A DNA stretch of 16,646 nt. Origin: Flavobacteriaceae bacterium UBA5544. Lineage in GTDB: Bacteria; Bacteroidota; Bacteroidia; Flavobacteriales; Flavobacteriaceae. The translations under genes were made by a program, and so were the position numbers. The stretch lies in the NCBI GenBank assembly GCA_002426755.1, contig DINI01000017.1, positions 134,190 through 150,835 of the forward strand, given 5' to 3'. Below the pieces are notes generated by a model that was not told the origin of the DNA, ran no database searches, and was given only the letters and a program-made list of their open reading frames with translations. Within the stretch, counting starts at the first letter, position 1. Every line of letters starts with the position of its first letter. Positions 1 to 7,948 of this stretch are shown here, piece by piece.

Positions 1-1167
1 TCTGTAGCTTCTGGTATCTTTATTTTAGTAATTCTCCTCGGTTTTGGAAAGGGAATTGAAAATGGCGTGACATCTCAATTTCAGAGAGATGCAACCAACT
101 TGCTAACCGTTTGGACTGGGGTAACCACCAAAGAGTACAAAGGTTTGAATCCTGGTCGGTACATTCAAATGAAGAATGACAATTTTGATAAGATTTCTAA
201 AAAGTATGAAGATTATATTGAATACGAAACCTCAATGTATTCCATTTGGGGAGCTACCATCTCTTATAATAATGAAACGGTAAACTATCAGGTAAGAGGG
301 GTGATGCCTGGACATCAGTTTATTGAAAATGCGGATATAAGTTCAGGACGTTTTGTTAACCAAGCAGATTTTGATGAATCCAAAAAGGTGGCCGTCATTG
401 GAAACAAGATGAAAAATGACCTTTTCAAGGATGAAGACCCAATCAATAAGAACATACTCATTTTTGGAATGAATTTTAAAGTCATAGGAGTGTTTTACGA
501 CCCTGGAGGGGATCGTGAAGAACAGCAGGCATACATTCCAGTGTCAACGGCCCAAAAAGTGTTCAATGCGGGAGATAATATTCGCAATATGTTGTTCACC
601 ATAAAGATGAGTGACAATTTTGATGAAGCGGTCGCCCAATCTGAATTAATGTCAAAAAACATCGAGGATGAACTCAAACAATTACATACAGTTGCTCCGG
701 ATGATGTGAGTGCTGTAAGGGTTTACAATACGTTAGAAGAGGCAAAGAAAATTTATTCGTTGATAGATACCATCAAGGCGGTCTTTTGGTTTGTAGGTAT
801 TGGAACTATCATCGCTGGAATAGTAGGTGTTGGAAACATCATGCTTATCATCGTAAAGGAACGAACCAAAGAAATTGGCATTAGAAAAGCGTTGGGCGCC
901 TTGCCAATGTCCATCGTTGGAATGATACTTCAAGAAGCTGTTTTTGTTACAATGCTTTCTGGGTTATTTGGCCTCATTGCGGGTTTGGGACTATTGGAAC
1001 TTGTCGGGCCTCAAATAGAAAGTGATTTTATAAAATATCCTCAAGTCAATTTTAATATTGCAATTACCACGGTATTTTTGTTGGTGTTTGCGGGTGCTTT
1101 GGCCGGATTTATCCCAGCTTACAGAGCTGCAAAAATTAAACCTATTGTTGCATTAAGAGACGAATAA
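1..1167 (+). CDS. MacB/FtsX-family ABC transporter permease (5'-partial)
   Basis: Inner-membrane permease of an ABC exporter of the MacB type, which acts with an ATPase, a periplasmic adaptor and a TolC channel to move substrates out of the periplasm. The frame is open from base 1, so the true start is upstream; the in-frame GTG at 67 is internal. Visible codons 1-22 are the end of the first membrane helix. About codons 23-255 form the periplasmic MacB_PCD domain. The C-terminal FtsX domain has three helices (about 257-285, 305-330 and 355-375), with the cytoplasmic signature ERTKEIGIRKALGA starting at codon 287. The protein ends in the usual basic tail and IVALRDE. The next permease starts one base after the stop, so the two are cotranscribed and probably heterodimerise. 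Family is clear; substrate cannot be read from the sequence. Confidence 0.93.
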   Translation, partial: SVASGIFILVILLGFGKGIENGVTSQFQRDATNLLTVWTGVTTKEYKGLNPGRYIQMKNDNFDKISKKYEDYIEYETSMYSIWGATISYNNETVNYQVRGVMPGHQFIENADISSGRFVNQADFDESKKVAVIGNKMKNDLFKDEDPINKNILIFGMNFKVIGVFYDPGGDREEQQAYIPVSTAQKVFNAGDNIRNMLFTIKMSDNFDEAVAQSELMSKNIEDELKQLHTVAPDDVSAVRVYNTLEEAKKIYSLIDTIKAVFWFVGIGTIIAGIVGVGNIMLIIVKERTKEIGIRKALGALPMSIVGMILQEAVFVTMLSGLFGLIAGLGLLELVGPQIESDFIKYPQVNFNIAITTVFLLVFAGALAGFIPAYRAAKIKPIVALRDE

Positions 1168-1168
1168 T

Positions 1169-2428
1169 ATGTTTAGCAGAGACCGTTGGAACGAAATATT
1201 GGAAGCCTTGAATGCAAATAAGTTCAGGACATTTCTTACCGCATTTGGTGTATTTTGGGGCATTACGATTCTTGTTTTGCTCTTGGCATTAACAAACGGA
1301 TTGAAGAATGGCGTCACTGCTGATTTTGGTGATTTTGCCACCAACTCCATGTTCATGTGGACGCAAGGGACCTCAATGCCCTATAAAGGTTTGCCCAAAG
1401 GACGAAATTTCAATTATAAAATTGACGATGTGGCTGCTATAAAACAGTCAGTCCCGAACCTAAAATATGTGTCTCCAAGAAATCAATTGGGAGGATTTCG
1501 GGGCAATAATAATGTTATAAGAGGAACAAAAACAGGAGCTTTTGAAATTTACGGTGACTATCCAGAATATATCAAACAACAACCTTTGGATATTCTTCAA
1601 GGACGTTTCATAAGCTATTCGGATGTAAATGCGAACAGAAAAATTTGTGTGATTGGTACTGACGTCATTAAAGGGCTATATGATAAAGATGAAGAGGTTC
1701 TGGGCACTTATATTAAGATCAATGGTGTTAATTTCATGGTGGTGGGCACGTTTAAAATGAGCAATAGCCAAGGAGATAACGAACAAGAGGCCAGTACTAT
1801 TTACATTCCATTTACGACGTTTGGACAAGCCTTTAATAGAGGTGATGAAGTCGGTTGGATGGCCATAACCGCAAACGATGGTGTTCCAATCACATCCTTA
1901 AAACAACAAGTTTTTGACCTAATGAAATCCCGTCATAAAATCAATCCTGCAGATGAAAGAGCAATTGGACATTTTGATTTGTCGGAGCAGTTTGAACGCG
2001 TTAATGGTCTATTTACAATACTTACCATTGTAGGTTATTTTGTTGGAGCCTTGGTATTAATGTCCGGAATTATTGGTATCAGCAATATTATGCTTATTGT
2101 CGTTAAAGAACGCACAAAGGAAATTGGAGTAAGAAGAGCTTTAGGTGCTTCGCCATGGACCATTAAATCTCAAATCCTTCAAGAAAGCTTGATATTGACA
2201 ATACTTTCAGGTATGGTAGGGATTTCTTTTGCCGCATTGGTCATTTGGGTGTTAAATTATCTTTTGGACATGAGCGGGCCTGTGGAGAATTTTGCAAATC
2301 CGAGCGTCAGTATGCAAGTGGTCTTCACGGCATTAATCATATTAGTAGTGTCTGGAGTCTTGGCGGGATTGATTCCTGCCAATAGTGCAACAAAAATGAA
2401 ACCTGTTGACGCATTAAGAATCGATTAA
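1169..2428 (+). CDS. MacB/FtsX-family ABC transporter permease
   Basis: Complete 419-residue paralogue of the preceding permease. The N-terminal cytoplasmic stretch MFSRDRWNEILEALNANKFR leads into helix 1 (about residues 20-45), followed by the periplasmic MacB_PCD domain (about 46-275). Three C-terminal FtsX helices lie at about 280-310, 335-365 and 385-407. The loop signature ERTKEIGVRRALGAS starts at residue 314 and matches that of the upstream permease almost exactly. Length is normal for ATPase-less MacB-like permeases; no nucleotide-binding domain is fused, unlike E. coli MacB. The ATG follows the upstream stop by one base, and the adaptor gene follows after 29 bases. Inferred role: one half of a heterodimeric exporter core. 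Substrate unknown. Confidence 0.95.
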   Translation: MFSRDRWNEILEALNANKFRTFLTAFGVFWGITILVLLLALTNGLKNGVTADFGDFATNSMFMWTQGTSMPYKGLPKGRNFNYKIDDVAAIKQSVPNLKYVSPRNQLGGFRGNNNVIRGTKTGAFEIYGDYPEYIKQQPLDILQGRFISYSDVNANRKICVIGTDVIKGLYDKDEEVLGTYIKINGVNFMVVGTFKMSNSQGDNEQEASTIYIPFTTFGQAFNRGDEVGWMAITANDGVPITSLKQQVFDLMKSRHKINPADERAIGHFDLSEQFERVNGLFTILTIVGYFVGALVLMSGIIGISNIMLIVVKERTKEIGVRRALGASPWTIKSQILQESLILTILSGMVGISFAALVIWVLNYLLDMSGPVENFANPSVSMQVVFTALIILVVSGVLAGLIPANSATKMKPVDALRID

Positions 2429-2457
2429 ATAACCATCAATCATAATCATATATTAAA

Positions 2458-3618
2458 ATGAAAAGAACAAAAACAGTTATTATCCTTGTCGTTATTGTGG
2501 CGGTATTTGCAACGGCCTTGATTTACCTCTGGAAGAAAAATCAAGAAGACCCAATTACGTATACTACTGAATTGCCAACTGAAGAAACCATTACCGTTAA
2601 AACAGTTGCCACTGGCAGCATAGTCCCAAAGGAGGAAGTATTGATCAAACCTAATATTTCGGGAATCGTTGAAGAAGTATTCATTGAGGCGGGAGAATAC
2701 GTAAAGTCAGGCGATTTAATTGCCCAAATCAGGGTCATTCCAAACGTGTCTTCTTTGACGAGTGCAAAAAACAATATTGCATCCAACCAAACTGCTTTGC
2801 AAACTGCAAAAATCAACTTGCAAACCCAACAAGCCAATTATGACAGACAAAAAGCTTTGTTCGACAAAGGTGTAATTTCTGCAAATGAATTTGAGGGTAT
2901 AAAAAATACGTATTTGCAGACCAAGCAAGCTGTTGAGCAGGCACAGATCAATGTAACATCCTCACGTCAGAATTTTGACATCATAAAAACAGGAACTACA
3001 AGTGGAATGGGCAATATTGCTCAAACTCAAATTAGAGCCACAGTTTCTGGGATGGTTTTGGATGTTCCTGTAAAGGCTGGAAATCAAGTTATTGAGGCTA
3101 ATAATTTTAATGAAGGAACGTCCATTGCTTCGTTAGCGGATGTGAAGAAAATGATTTTTGAAGGGAAAGTGGATGAAAGCGAAGTAGGTAAAATTAAAGA
3201 AGGATTACCGTTGGAAATAACCATTGGAGCGATTGAAGATAAAAAGTTTGATGCCGTCTTGGATTATATTGCTCCAAAAGGTGTAGCGGAAAATGGTGCC
3301 ATACAGTTCGCCATCAAAGGCACATTGAAGTCTATTGATTCTACATTTATCAGAGCAGGATTGAGCGCGAATGCTTCCATTATTTTGGATAAAGTTGAAA
3401 ATGTTTTAGCCATCAAAGAGGCATTGGTACAATACGACCCTAAAACTCAAAAACCTTTTGTGGAAATTGAAGTAGGAGATCAAAAATTTGAAAGAAAGGA
3501 TGTAGAATTGGGAATTAGTGACGGTATCAATGTTGAAATTAAAAGCGGCATCAAAAAAGGAGATAAGATAAAGGTCTGGAATCAGATTCAGGGAGTTCCA
3601 AGTTATGCTCAAAATTAA
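2458..3618 (+). CDS. Efflux periplasmic adaptor (HlyD/MacA-type membrane-fusion protein)
   Basis: Adaptor of 386 residues linking inner-membrane permeases to an outer-membrane channel. A single membrane helix at residues 6-25 anchors it, with the rest in the periplasm. The split lipoyl (barrel-sandwich) domain is at about 50-95 and 190-225, with the motif SGIVEEVFIEAGEYVKSGD typical of the first half. Between the halves, about residues 98-175 form a Gln/Ala/Asn-rich coiled-coil hairpin including YDRQKALFDKGVIS. A beta-barrel (about 230-310) and membrane-proximal domain (about 310-380) follow. It sits between the two permeases and the TolC gene, so it most likely serves those permeases. A second adaptor gene lies beyond TolC. 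The ATG at 2458 gives the expected basic-then-hydrophobic N terminus. Confidence 0.93.
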   Translation: MKRTKTVIILVVIVAVFATALIYLWKKNQEDPITYTTELPTEETITVKTVATGSIVPKEEVLIKPNISGIVEEVFIEAGEYVKSGDLIAQIRVIPNVSSLTSAKNNIASNQTALQTAKINLQTQQANYDRQKALFDKGVISANEFEGIKNTYLQTKQAVEQAQINVTSSRQNFDIIKTGTTSGMGNIAQTQIRATVSGMVLDVPVKAGNQVIEANNFNEGTSIASLADVKKMIFEGKVDESEVGKIKEGLPLEITIGAIEDKKFDAVLDYIAPKGVAENGAIQFAIKGTLKSIDSTFIRAGLSANASIILDKVENVLAIKEALVQYDPKTQKPFVEIEVGDQKFERKDVELGISDGINVEIKSGIKKGDKIKVWNQIQGVPSYAQN

Positions 3619-3644
3619 TTATTTCAATTTAATTGTAACACTTT

Positions 3645-3652
3645 TATCTTTG
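3645..3652 (+). promoter_or_regulatory. Possible -7 promoter box (TATCTTTG) before the TolC gene
   Basis: TATCTTTG matches the Bacteroidota/Flavobacterium -7 consensus TAnnTTTG exactly and lies 20 bases before the TolC start, in the 54-base gap after the first adaptor. I see no TTG at the usual -33 spacing, so this is a half-match. If real, it would allow tolC, the second adaptor and tsaB to be transcribed separately from the permeases. Confidence 0.35.
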
Positions 3653-3672
3653 TATAGACTTATATCATAATT

Positions 3673-5001
3673 ATGAAAAAATCAATCATTTTATTTTTTG
3701 TTTTAATAGGAATTGCTTCACAAGCACAAGTTAGGAAATGGACACTAAAAGAATGTGTGCTTCATGCTCTTGAAAATAATATTTCGGTTAAACAAAGTGA
3801 GTTGGACGTTAAGGTCACTGATGTTGAAAAATTAACAGCCGTTGGTAATTTTCTTCCATCAATCAATGGGAGCATGAGCGTTTCTAATAATACTGGTTTA
3901 AATTTTGACCCAACAACAGGTAATGCTTTTACAGATACCTATCTATCGGCTTCTGGGGGCATAAGTGTTGGTTACACTCTTTTCAATGGGTTACAAAATT
4001 TTAGAGAGGTACAGCGTGCTAAAATATCCAAAATGGCTGCACAGTTTAGGCTCACAAAAATGAAGGATGATATTTCCTTGTTTGTTGCCAACAATTACTT
4101 ACAAGTTATTCTTAACAAAGCGAACCTTGAAGTACTAAAATCTCAAAATATAGTAACGCAAGAGCAACTCCAAAGAACACAAGATTTAGTCGATGCTGGC
4201 GTATTGCCAAAAGGAGATTTATTGGAAATAAAGGCCACAGATGCAGGTGAAAAACAACAAATTGTCGCAGCAGAAAACACAATACAAGTATCTTTAATTA
4301 GTCTGGCGCAACTATTACTTATTAAGGATTATCAAAATTTTGATATTGAAGACGAAGGTTATGATATTGTTGATGATGGTGTATCTGATAAAGATGTTTA
4401 CGAAATTATAGCAAAGGCAAAAGAAAATAGAGCAGAAGTAAAGATCGCTGAAAAAAATGTAGAATTGGCTCAAAAGGATGTTCAACTTGCAAAAGGTTCA
4501 TATTGGCCAACACTTTCAGCTTTCTTTGGTTACGACACTCGTTATAGCGAGGCCAATCCTCCTTTTTTACCTTTTAGTGATCAGCTTTATCTAAATGACG
4601 GGGTTGGTTATGGGTTAAGGTTGAACATTCCTGTATTAAATGGATTTTCTGCTAAAGCTGGTGTGCAACGAAGCAAGATTAATTTAGAAAATACCAAATA
4701 CCAGCTAGAACAAGCCGAGCTTGATCTGGAATCAACAGTCTATCAGGCGTATGTGGATGCAAAAGGCTCTCTGAAATCTTACGAAGCCGCACAATCGGCC
4801 TTGGAATCTCAAGAATTGGCTTATGATTATGCAAAAGAACGTTACGATGTGGGTTTGACCAATGCTTTCGATTTTAGCCAATCAAAATTGAGATATGACA
4901 ATGCAAAAATTGAGGTAAATCGTGCGAAATACGATTATATATTCAAATTGAAGGTTCTGGAATTATATTTTGGCATTCCTGTAGATGAACTTAAATTTTA
5001 G
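3673..5001 (+). CDS. TolC-family outer-membrane efflux protein
   Basis: Outer-membrane channel and periplasmic tunnel of the efflux complex, 442 residues. It has a Sec signal peptide (MKKSIILFFVLIGIASQAQ, cut about residue 19) and two outer-membrane efflux protein (OEP) repeats, at about 25-205 and 235-430. Each contributes long helices, such as the Gln/Glu-rich helices around 140-200 and 350-420, and a beta-strand segment. The second repeat contains GVGYGLRLNIPVLNG, a typical OEP strand, preceded by the Pro/Phe-rich turn NPPFLPFSD. Length and layout are normal for Bacteroidota TolC proteins. It lies between two adaptor genes, so one channel may serve two adaptors. The ATG at 3673 is the only start giving an intact signal peptide. 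Confidence 0.95.
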   Translation: MKKSIILFFVLIGIASQAQVRKWTLKECVLHALENNISVKQSELDVKVTDVEKLTAVGNFLPSINGSMSVSNNTGLNFDPTTGNAFTDTYLSASGGISVGYTLFNGLQNFREVQRAKISKMAAQFRLTKMKDDISLFVANNYLQVILNKANLEVLKSQNIVTQEQLQRTQDLVDAGVLPKGDLLEIKATDAGEKQQIVAAENTIQVSLISLAQLLLIKDYQNFDIEDEGYDIVDDGVSDKDVYEIIAKAKENRAEVKIAEKNVELAQKDVQLAKGSYWPTLSAFFGYDTRYSEANPPFLPFSDQLYLNDGVGYGLRLNIPVLNGFSAKAGVQRSKINLENTKYQLEQAELDLESTVYQAYVDAKGSLKSYEAAQSALESQELAYDYAKERYDVGLTNAFDFSQSKLRYDNAKIEVNRAKYDYIFKLKVLELYFGIPVDELKF

Positions 5002-5057
5002 TAATTTTAAAACAGCTATTTTTTTAAACACAAACGTTTAAAATTAAATTAACCATC

Positions 5058-6353
5058 ATGAGTAAAACAGTAAAAATCCTATTGATTGCCGTAGTCTTGA
5101 TAATTGTACTATTATTGGCTGGTTCCAGTTTAGGTTGGTTCGGTAAAAAAGGAAATTTTAAGGAAGTAGAAATTGAAAAGGTAGAGTTGGCTACAATCGT
5201 CGAAAAAGTCTCTGCTACTGGAAAGATTCAACCTGAAATAGAAGTAAAAATTTCAAGTGAAGTATCAGGTGAAATTATTGATTTGCCATTTAAAGAAGGA
5301 CAACAAGTCAAAAAGGGAGATTTACTGGTAAGAGTTAACCCAGATTTAATTCAATCTGCTGTGAGCCGTTCACAAGCTGGTTATCAAAATGTAAAAGCAG
5401 GCTTGGAACAAGCTGAGGCATCATTAAGAGAAGCCAAATTAAGTTACGATAGAAACAAACAACTTTTTGAAAAAGGTATTATTTCAAAAGCCGATTGGGA
5501 CAAAGCCGTGTCATCTTACGAAATAGCCCAAGCAAATAAGCAATCAGCCTATTATAATGTTCAAAGTGCAGGTGCATCAGTTAATGAAGCTTTAGATAAT
5601 CTCAACCGTACTACAATTTATGCTCCAATGAGCGGAACAATTTCAAAACTTGATGTTGAATTGGGCGAGCGTGTTGTAGGAACGCAACAAATGGCAGGTA
5701 CGGAAATATTGAGAGTTGCCAACCTCAACAATATGGAGGTTGAGATTGATGTCAACGAAAATGACATTGTCAAAGTCAGAATTGGAGACTCAACTATTGT
5801 TGAAGTAGACGCCTATTTAAAAAAGGAATTTAGAGGTGTGGTTACCGAGATAGCTAATTCCGCTGGTGAAACTTTAACGGCAGACCAAGTAACTAATTTT
5901 AAAGTAAAAGTGAGAATCCTTGAGGAATCATATGCAGATTTAATGAAGGATAAACCAGAAAATTATTCACCTTTTAGACCAGGTATGACCGCAACTGTTG
6001 ATATTCTTACCAATCAACGTAAAAATGCAGTTGCTGTACCAATCAGTGCTATTGTGATAAAAACAGATACAACCTCGACTAAAAAAGGATATACAAAACC
6101 TACAGACTCGACTAATAAACCTAATGTTGAAGAAGAAGAAAAATTTGAATGTGTATTTGTTTTGAGTAACGGAGAAGCTAAATTACGTGTCGTAAAAACA
6201 GGTATTCAAGATGATTCTAAGATTGAGATTATTTCAGGTTTAAAGGAAGGTGACCAAATCATCACTGGCCCTTACAACGTTGTTTCCAAGACATTAAAAT
6301 CTGGAGACAAGGTTGAGCAGAAAAAGGAAATTGAAAAAGTAGAAGAGAAATAA
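5058..6353 (+). CDS. Second efflux periplasmic adaptor (HlyD/MacA-type)
   Basis: Second membrane-fusion protein of the operon, 431 residues. One membrane helix (residues 6-23) is followed by lipoyl halves at about 50-95 (SGEIIDLPFKEGQQVKKGD) and 185-225 (IYAPMSGTISKLDVELGERV), which flank a coiled-coil hairpin at about 98-180. The beta-barrel and membrane-proximal domains fill about 225-420. It is about 45 residues longer than the first adaptor. Part of the excess is a low-complexity Thr/Lys/Glu stretch at about 336-361 inside the membrane-proximal part, and part is a charged Lys/Glu tail. Most similar in layout to MacA, the partner of MacB-type permeases. It follows the TolC gene by 56 bases and precedes tsaB by 11. 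Whether it works with the visible permeases or with an ABC unit outside the window is unresolved. Confidence 0.93.
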   Translation: MSKTVKILLIAVVLIIVLLLAGSSLGWFGKKGNFKEVEIEKVELATIVEKVSATGKIQPEIEVKISSEVSGEIIDLPFKEGQQVKKGDLLVRVNPDLIQSAVSRSQAGYQNVKAGLEQAEASLREAKLSYDRNKQLFEKGIISKADWDKAVSSYEIAQANKQSAYYNVQSAGASVNEALDNLNRTTIYAPMSGTISKLDVELGERVVGTQQMAGTEILRVANLNNMEVEIDVNENDIVKVRIGDSTIVEVDAYLKKEFRGVVTEIANSAGETLTADQVTNFKVKVRILEESYADLMKDKPENYSPFRPGMTATVDILTNQRKNAVAVPISAIVIKTDTTSTKKGYTKPTDSTNKPNVEEEEKFECVFVLSNGEAKLRVVKTGIQDDSKIEIISGLKEGDQIITGPYNVVSKTLKSGDKVEQKKEIEKVEEK

Positions 6354-6364
6354 TTTGTTCTGAA

Positions 6365-7030
6365 TTGGCATACATACTAAACATAGAAACCGCAACAACC
6401 AACTGTTCAGTCTCTCTTTCTAAAGAAGGAGAGATTTTGGTTTTAAAGGAAGACAATAGCCTTACTTATTCCCATGCTGAATCCTTGCATGTTTTTATTG
6501 ATGCCGTGATGAAATCGGCACAAATTGACCTGTCGCAATTGGCTGCAATTGCAGTGAGCAAAGGCCCTGGTTCCTATACAGGACTACGTATTGGAGTTTC
6601 GGCAGCAAAAGGGCTTTGTTATGCCTTGAACGTCCCTTTAGTTTCTGTGGATACTCTTGAATCTTTGACACTGCAAATAGAGAGTGAAGAAGGAGTTATC
6701 GTTCCAATGCTGGATGCTCGGAGAATGGAGGTTTATTCGTCCATTTATGATTTTAAATATCATAAAATTAGAGCCACTGAGGCCGAGATATTGGATGAAT
6801 CTTCGTTTCAAACCTATTTAGAAAAAGGTAAAGTTTATTTCATAGGGAATGGCGTTGAGAAAGCAAAAACGCTTATCACTCATCCCAATGCCATTTTTGT
6901 AGAAGGAAAATTGCCTTCCGCAAAGGAAATGGGAACTTTGGCACATCTTAAATATAAAAAAAACGACATCGAAGATGTCGCTTATTTTGAACCTTATTAT
7001 TTAAAGGAATTTATTGGTTTAAAACCTTAA
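6365..7030 (+). CDS. tsaB: tRNA threonylcarbamoyladenosine biosynthesis protein TsaB
   Basis: Partner of TsaD in the TsaBDE complex, which transfers threonylcarbamoyl to A37 of ANN-decoding tRNAs (t6A) in the cytoplasm. The 221-residue protein carries family hallmarks in order: IETATTNCSVSL near residue 7, SHAESLH at about 38, the ASKHA signature KGPGSYTGLRIGVSAAKGL at about 68-86, and DARRMEVY at about 119. Length is normal. The start is taken as TTG at 6365 because it gives the standard N terminus (MAYILNIETAT), no in-frame ATG exists between the upstream in-frame stop at 6332 and this point, and internal ATGs would delete the first strand. It is 11 bases behind the adaptor gene, so it probably depends on efflux-operon transcripts. 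Its last four bases overlap the end of the converging MscS gene. Confidence 0.95.
   Translation: MAYILNIETATTNCSVSLSKEGEILVLKEDNSLTYSHAESLHVFIDAVMKSAQIDLSQLAAIAVSKGPGSYTGLRIGVSAAKGLCYALNVPLVSVDTLESLTLQIESEEGVIVPMLDARRMEVYSSIYDFKYHKIRATEAEILDESSFQTYLEKGKVYFIGNGVEKAKTLITHPNAIFVEGKLPSAKEMGTLAHLKYKKNDIEDVAYFEPYYLKEFIGLKP
6957..6980 (-). terminator. Probable intrinsic terminator of the MscS gene, inside tsaB
   Basis: Read on the minus strand this is CGACATC-TTC-GATGTCG, a perfect 7-bp stem with a 3-base loop, followed directly by seven T residues. It lies 47 bases past the mscS stop and within the tsaB coding sequence, where the plus strand encodes KKNDIEDVA. On the plus strand there is no matching T tract after the hairpin (CTTATTTT), so the signal is directional and fits the minus-strand transcript. 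Confidence 0.7.
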
Positions 7031-7839
7031 TTCTCTTTGTTAATCTGAACATTGTGAGGATATGGAATATCGATTCCTGCAGCATCCAAAGCATTTTTAG
7101 AGCTTTCCATAATATCATAATAAACGCCCCAATAATCTGGAGTTTTAACCCATGGCCGCACGTTGAAATTTAATGAACTGTCAGCTAATTCGGTTAGTCT
7201 TACCAATGGTGCAGGATCTTTCAATACTAATGGGTGAGAAGTTAATTGCTCCATCAAAAGCTCTTTGGTTTGCTTGATATCGGAATCATAACCTACCCCA
7301 AATACCATATCAACACGACGCATGTCCAAAGCAGAATAATTGACAATATTATCATTGGATAATTTCCCATTAGGAATAATAATTTCTTTATTGTCTGGCG
7401 ACGTTAGTTTAGTGGTGAAAATTTCAATTTCTTTTACAGTTCCAGCCTCTCCTTGTGCTTCTATAAAATCACCAACTTTTATTGGCTTGAATATCATTAT
7501 TAGTACACCACCTGCAAAATTAGCCAACGAACCTTGAAGTGCCAATCCAACTGCTAAACCTGCCGCTGCAAGGATTGCCGCAAAGGATGTTGTCTCAATT
7601 CCTACAGTGCCTAGTACGACTATAATTAACACGATTTTCAACAACCAACCAATAAGGTTTAGTAAGAACTTTTTGAGGCTGATGTCATAATCACCTTTAT
7701 CCAAAGCTTTTTTCATCCCTTTAGTGATCATCTTAATAACCCAAGACCCTATAATCCATATGAGAATAGCTGCAATAAGCTTTGGGGCATAAATAATCAG
7801 TAAATCATATCCGGCATCAATCCATTTTTGTACGTCCAT
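7027..7839 (-). CDS. MscS-family small-conductance mechanosensitive channel
   Basis: Channel of 270 residues that opens under membrane tension to release solutes during osmotic downshock. Helices are at about 12-36, 58-80 and 84-118. The third is the pore-lining helix, rich in Ala and Gly with Gln-Gly-Ser (AAAGLAVGLALQGSLANFAG), as in E. coli MscS. The stretch from about 120 to 170 is the beta domain (KPIKVGDFIEAQGEAGTVKE, then IIPNGKLSND), and about 175-262 the alpha/beta cytoplasmic vestibule. Length is close to E. coli MscS (286). The gene stands alone: a hairpin terminator separates it from the upstream secreted-protein gene, and it converges on tsaB with a 4-base overlap. A TACCTTTA sequence at 7870-7863 on the minus strand is a near-match to the -7 box. 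Confidence 0.96.
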   Translation of the reverse strand: MDVQKWIDAGYDLLIIYAPKLIAAILIWIIGSWVIKMITKGMKKALDKGDYDISLKKFLLNLIGWLLKIVLIIVVLGTVGIETTSFAAILAAAGLAVGLALQGSLANFAGGVLIMIFKPIKVGDFIEAQGEAGTVKEIEIFTTKLTSPDNKEIIIPNGKLSNDNIVNYSALDMRRVDMVFGVGYDSDIKQTKELLMEQLTSHPLVLKDPAPLVRLTELADSSLNFNVRPWVKTPDYWGVYYDIMESSKNALDAAGIDIPYPHNVQINKEN

Positions 7840-7862
7840 TTTTATATTGTTTTGTTAAAACT

Positions 7863-7870
7863 TAAAGGTA
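7863..7870 (-). promoter_or_regulatory. Possible -7 box (TACCTTTA) of the MscS gene
   Basis: Seven of eight bases match TAnnTTTG on the minus strand, 23 bases before the mscS ATG and just downstream of the terminator hairpin of the preceding gene, where a promoter is needed. No clear -33 TTG is present at the expected spacing. Confidence 0.35.
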
Positions 7871-7888
7871 CGATTTCTCGTTCTAAAT

Positions 7889-7930
7889 ATAAAATCCATT
7901 GACTGTTGTGCAACAATCAATGGATTTTAT
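7889..7930 (-). terminator. Long hairpin terminator after the secreted-protein gene
   Basis: Perfect 14-bp inverted repeat: ATAAAATCCATTGA at 7889-7902 and its complement at 7917-7930, with a 14-base loop. The loop contains a smaller TGTTG/CAACA inverted repeat. It begins 18 bases past the stop of the minus-strand gene at 7949. The AT-rich outer stem ends in ATTTTATATTT on the minus strand, which can serve as the U-rich release tract. Confidence 0.65.
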
Positions 7931-7948
7931 AATTATTTATTTTTTTTA

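Noticed and set aside
67..1167. GTG at 67 as the start of the first permease
   Set aside because: The frame is open back to base 1 and encodes a hydrophobic helix expected in this family, so the gene continues upstream of the window.
5003..5045. Inverted repeat AATTTTAAA / TTTAAAATT between the TolC and second adaptor genes
   Set aside because: Arms contain only A and T with a 25-base spacer and no T tract. This is common by chance in AT-rich gaps and is not a convincing terminator or operator.
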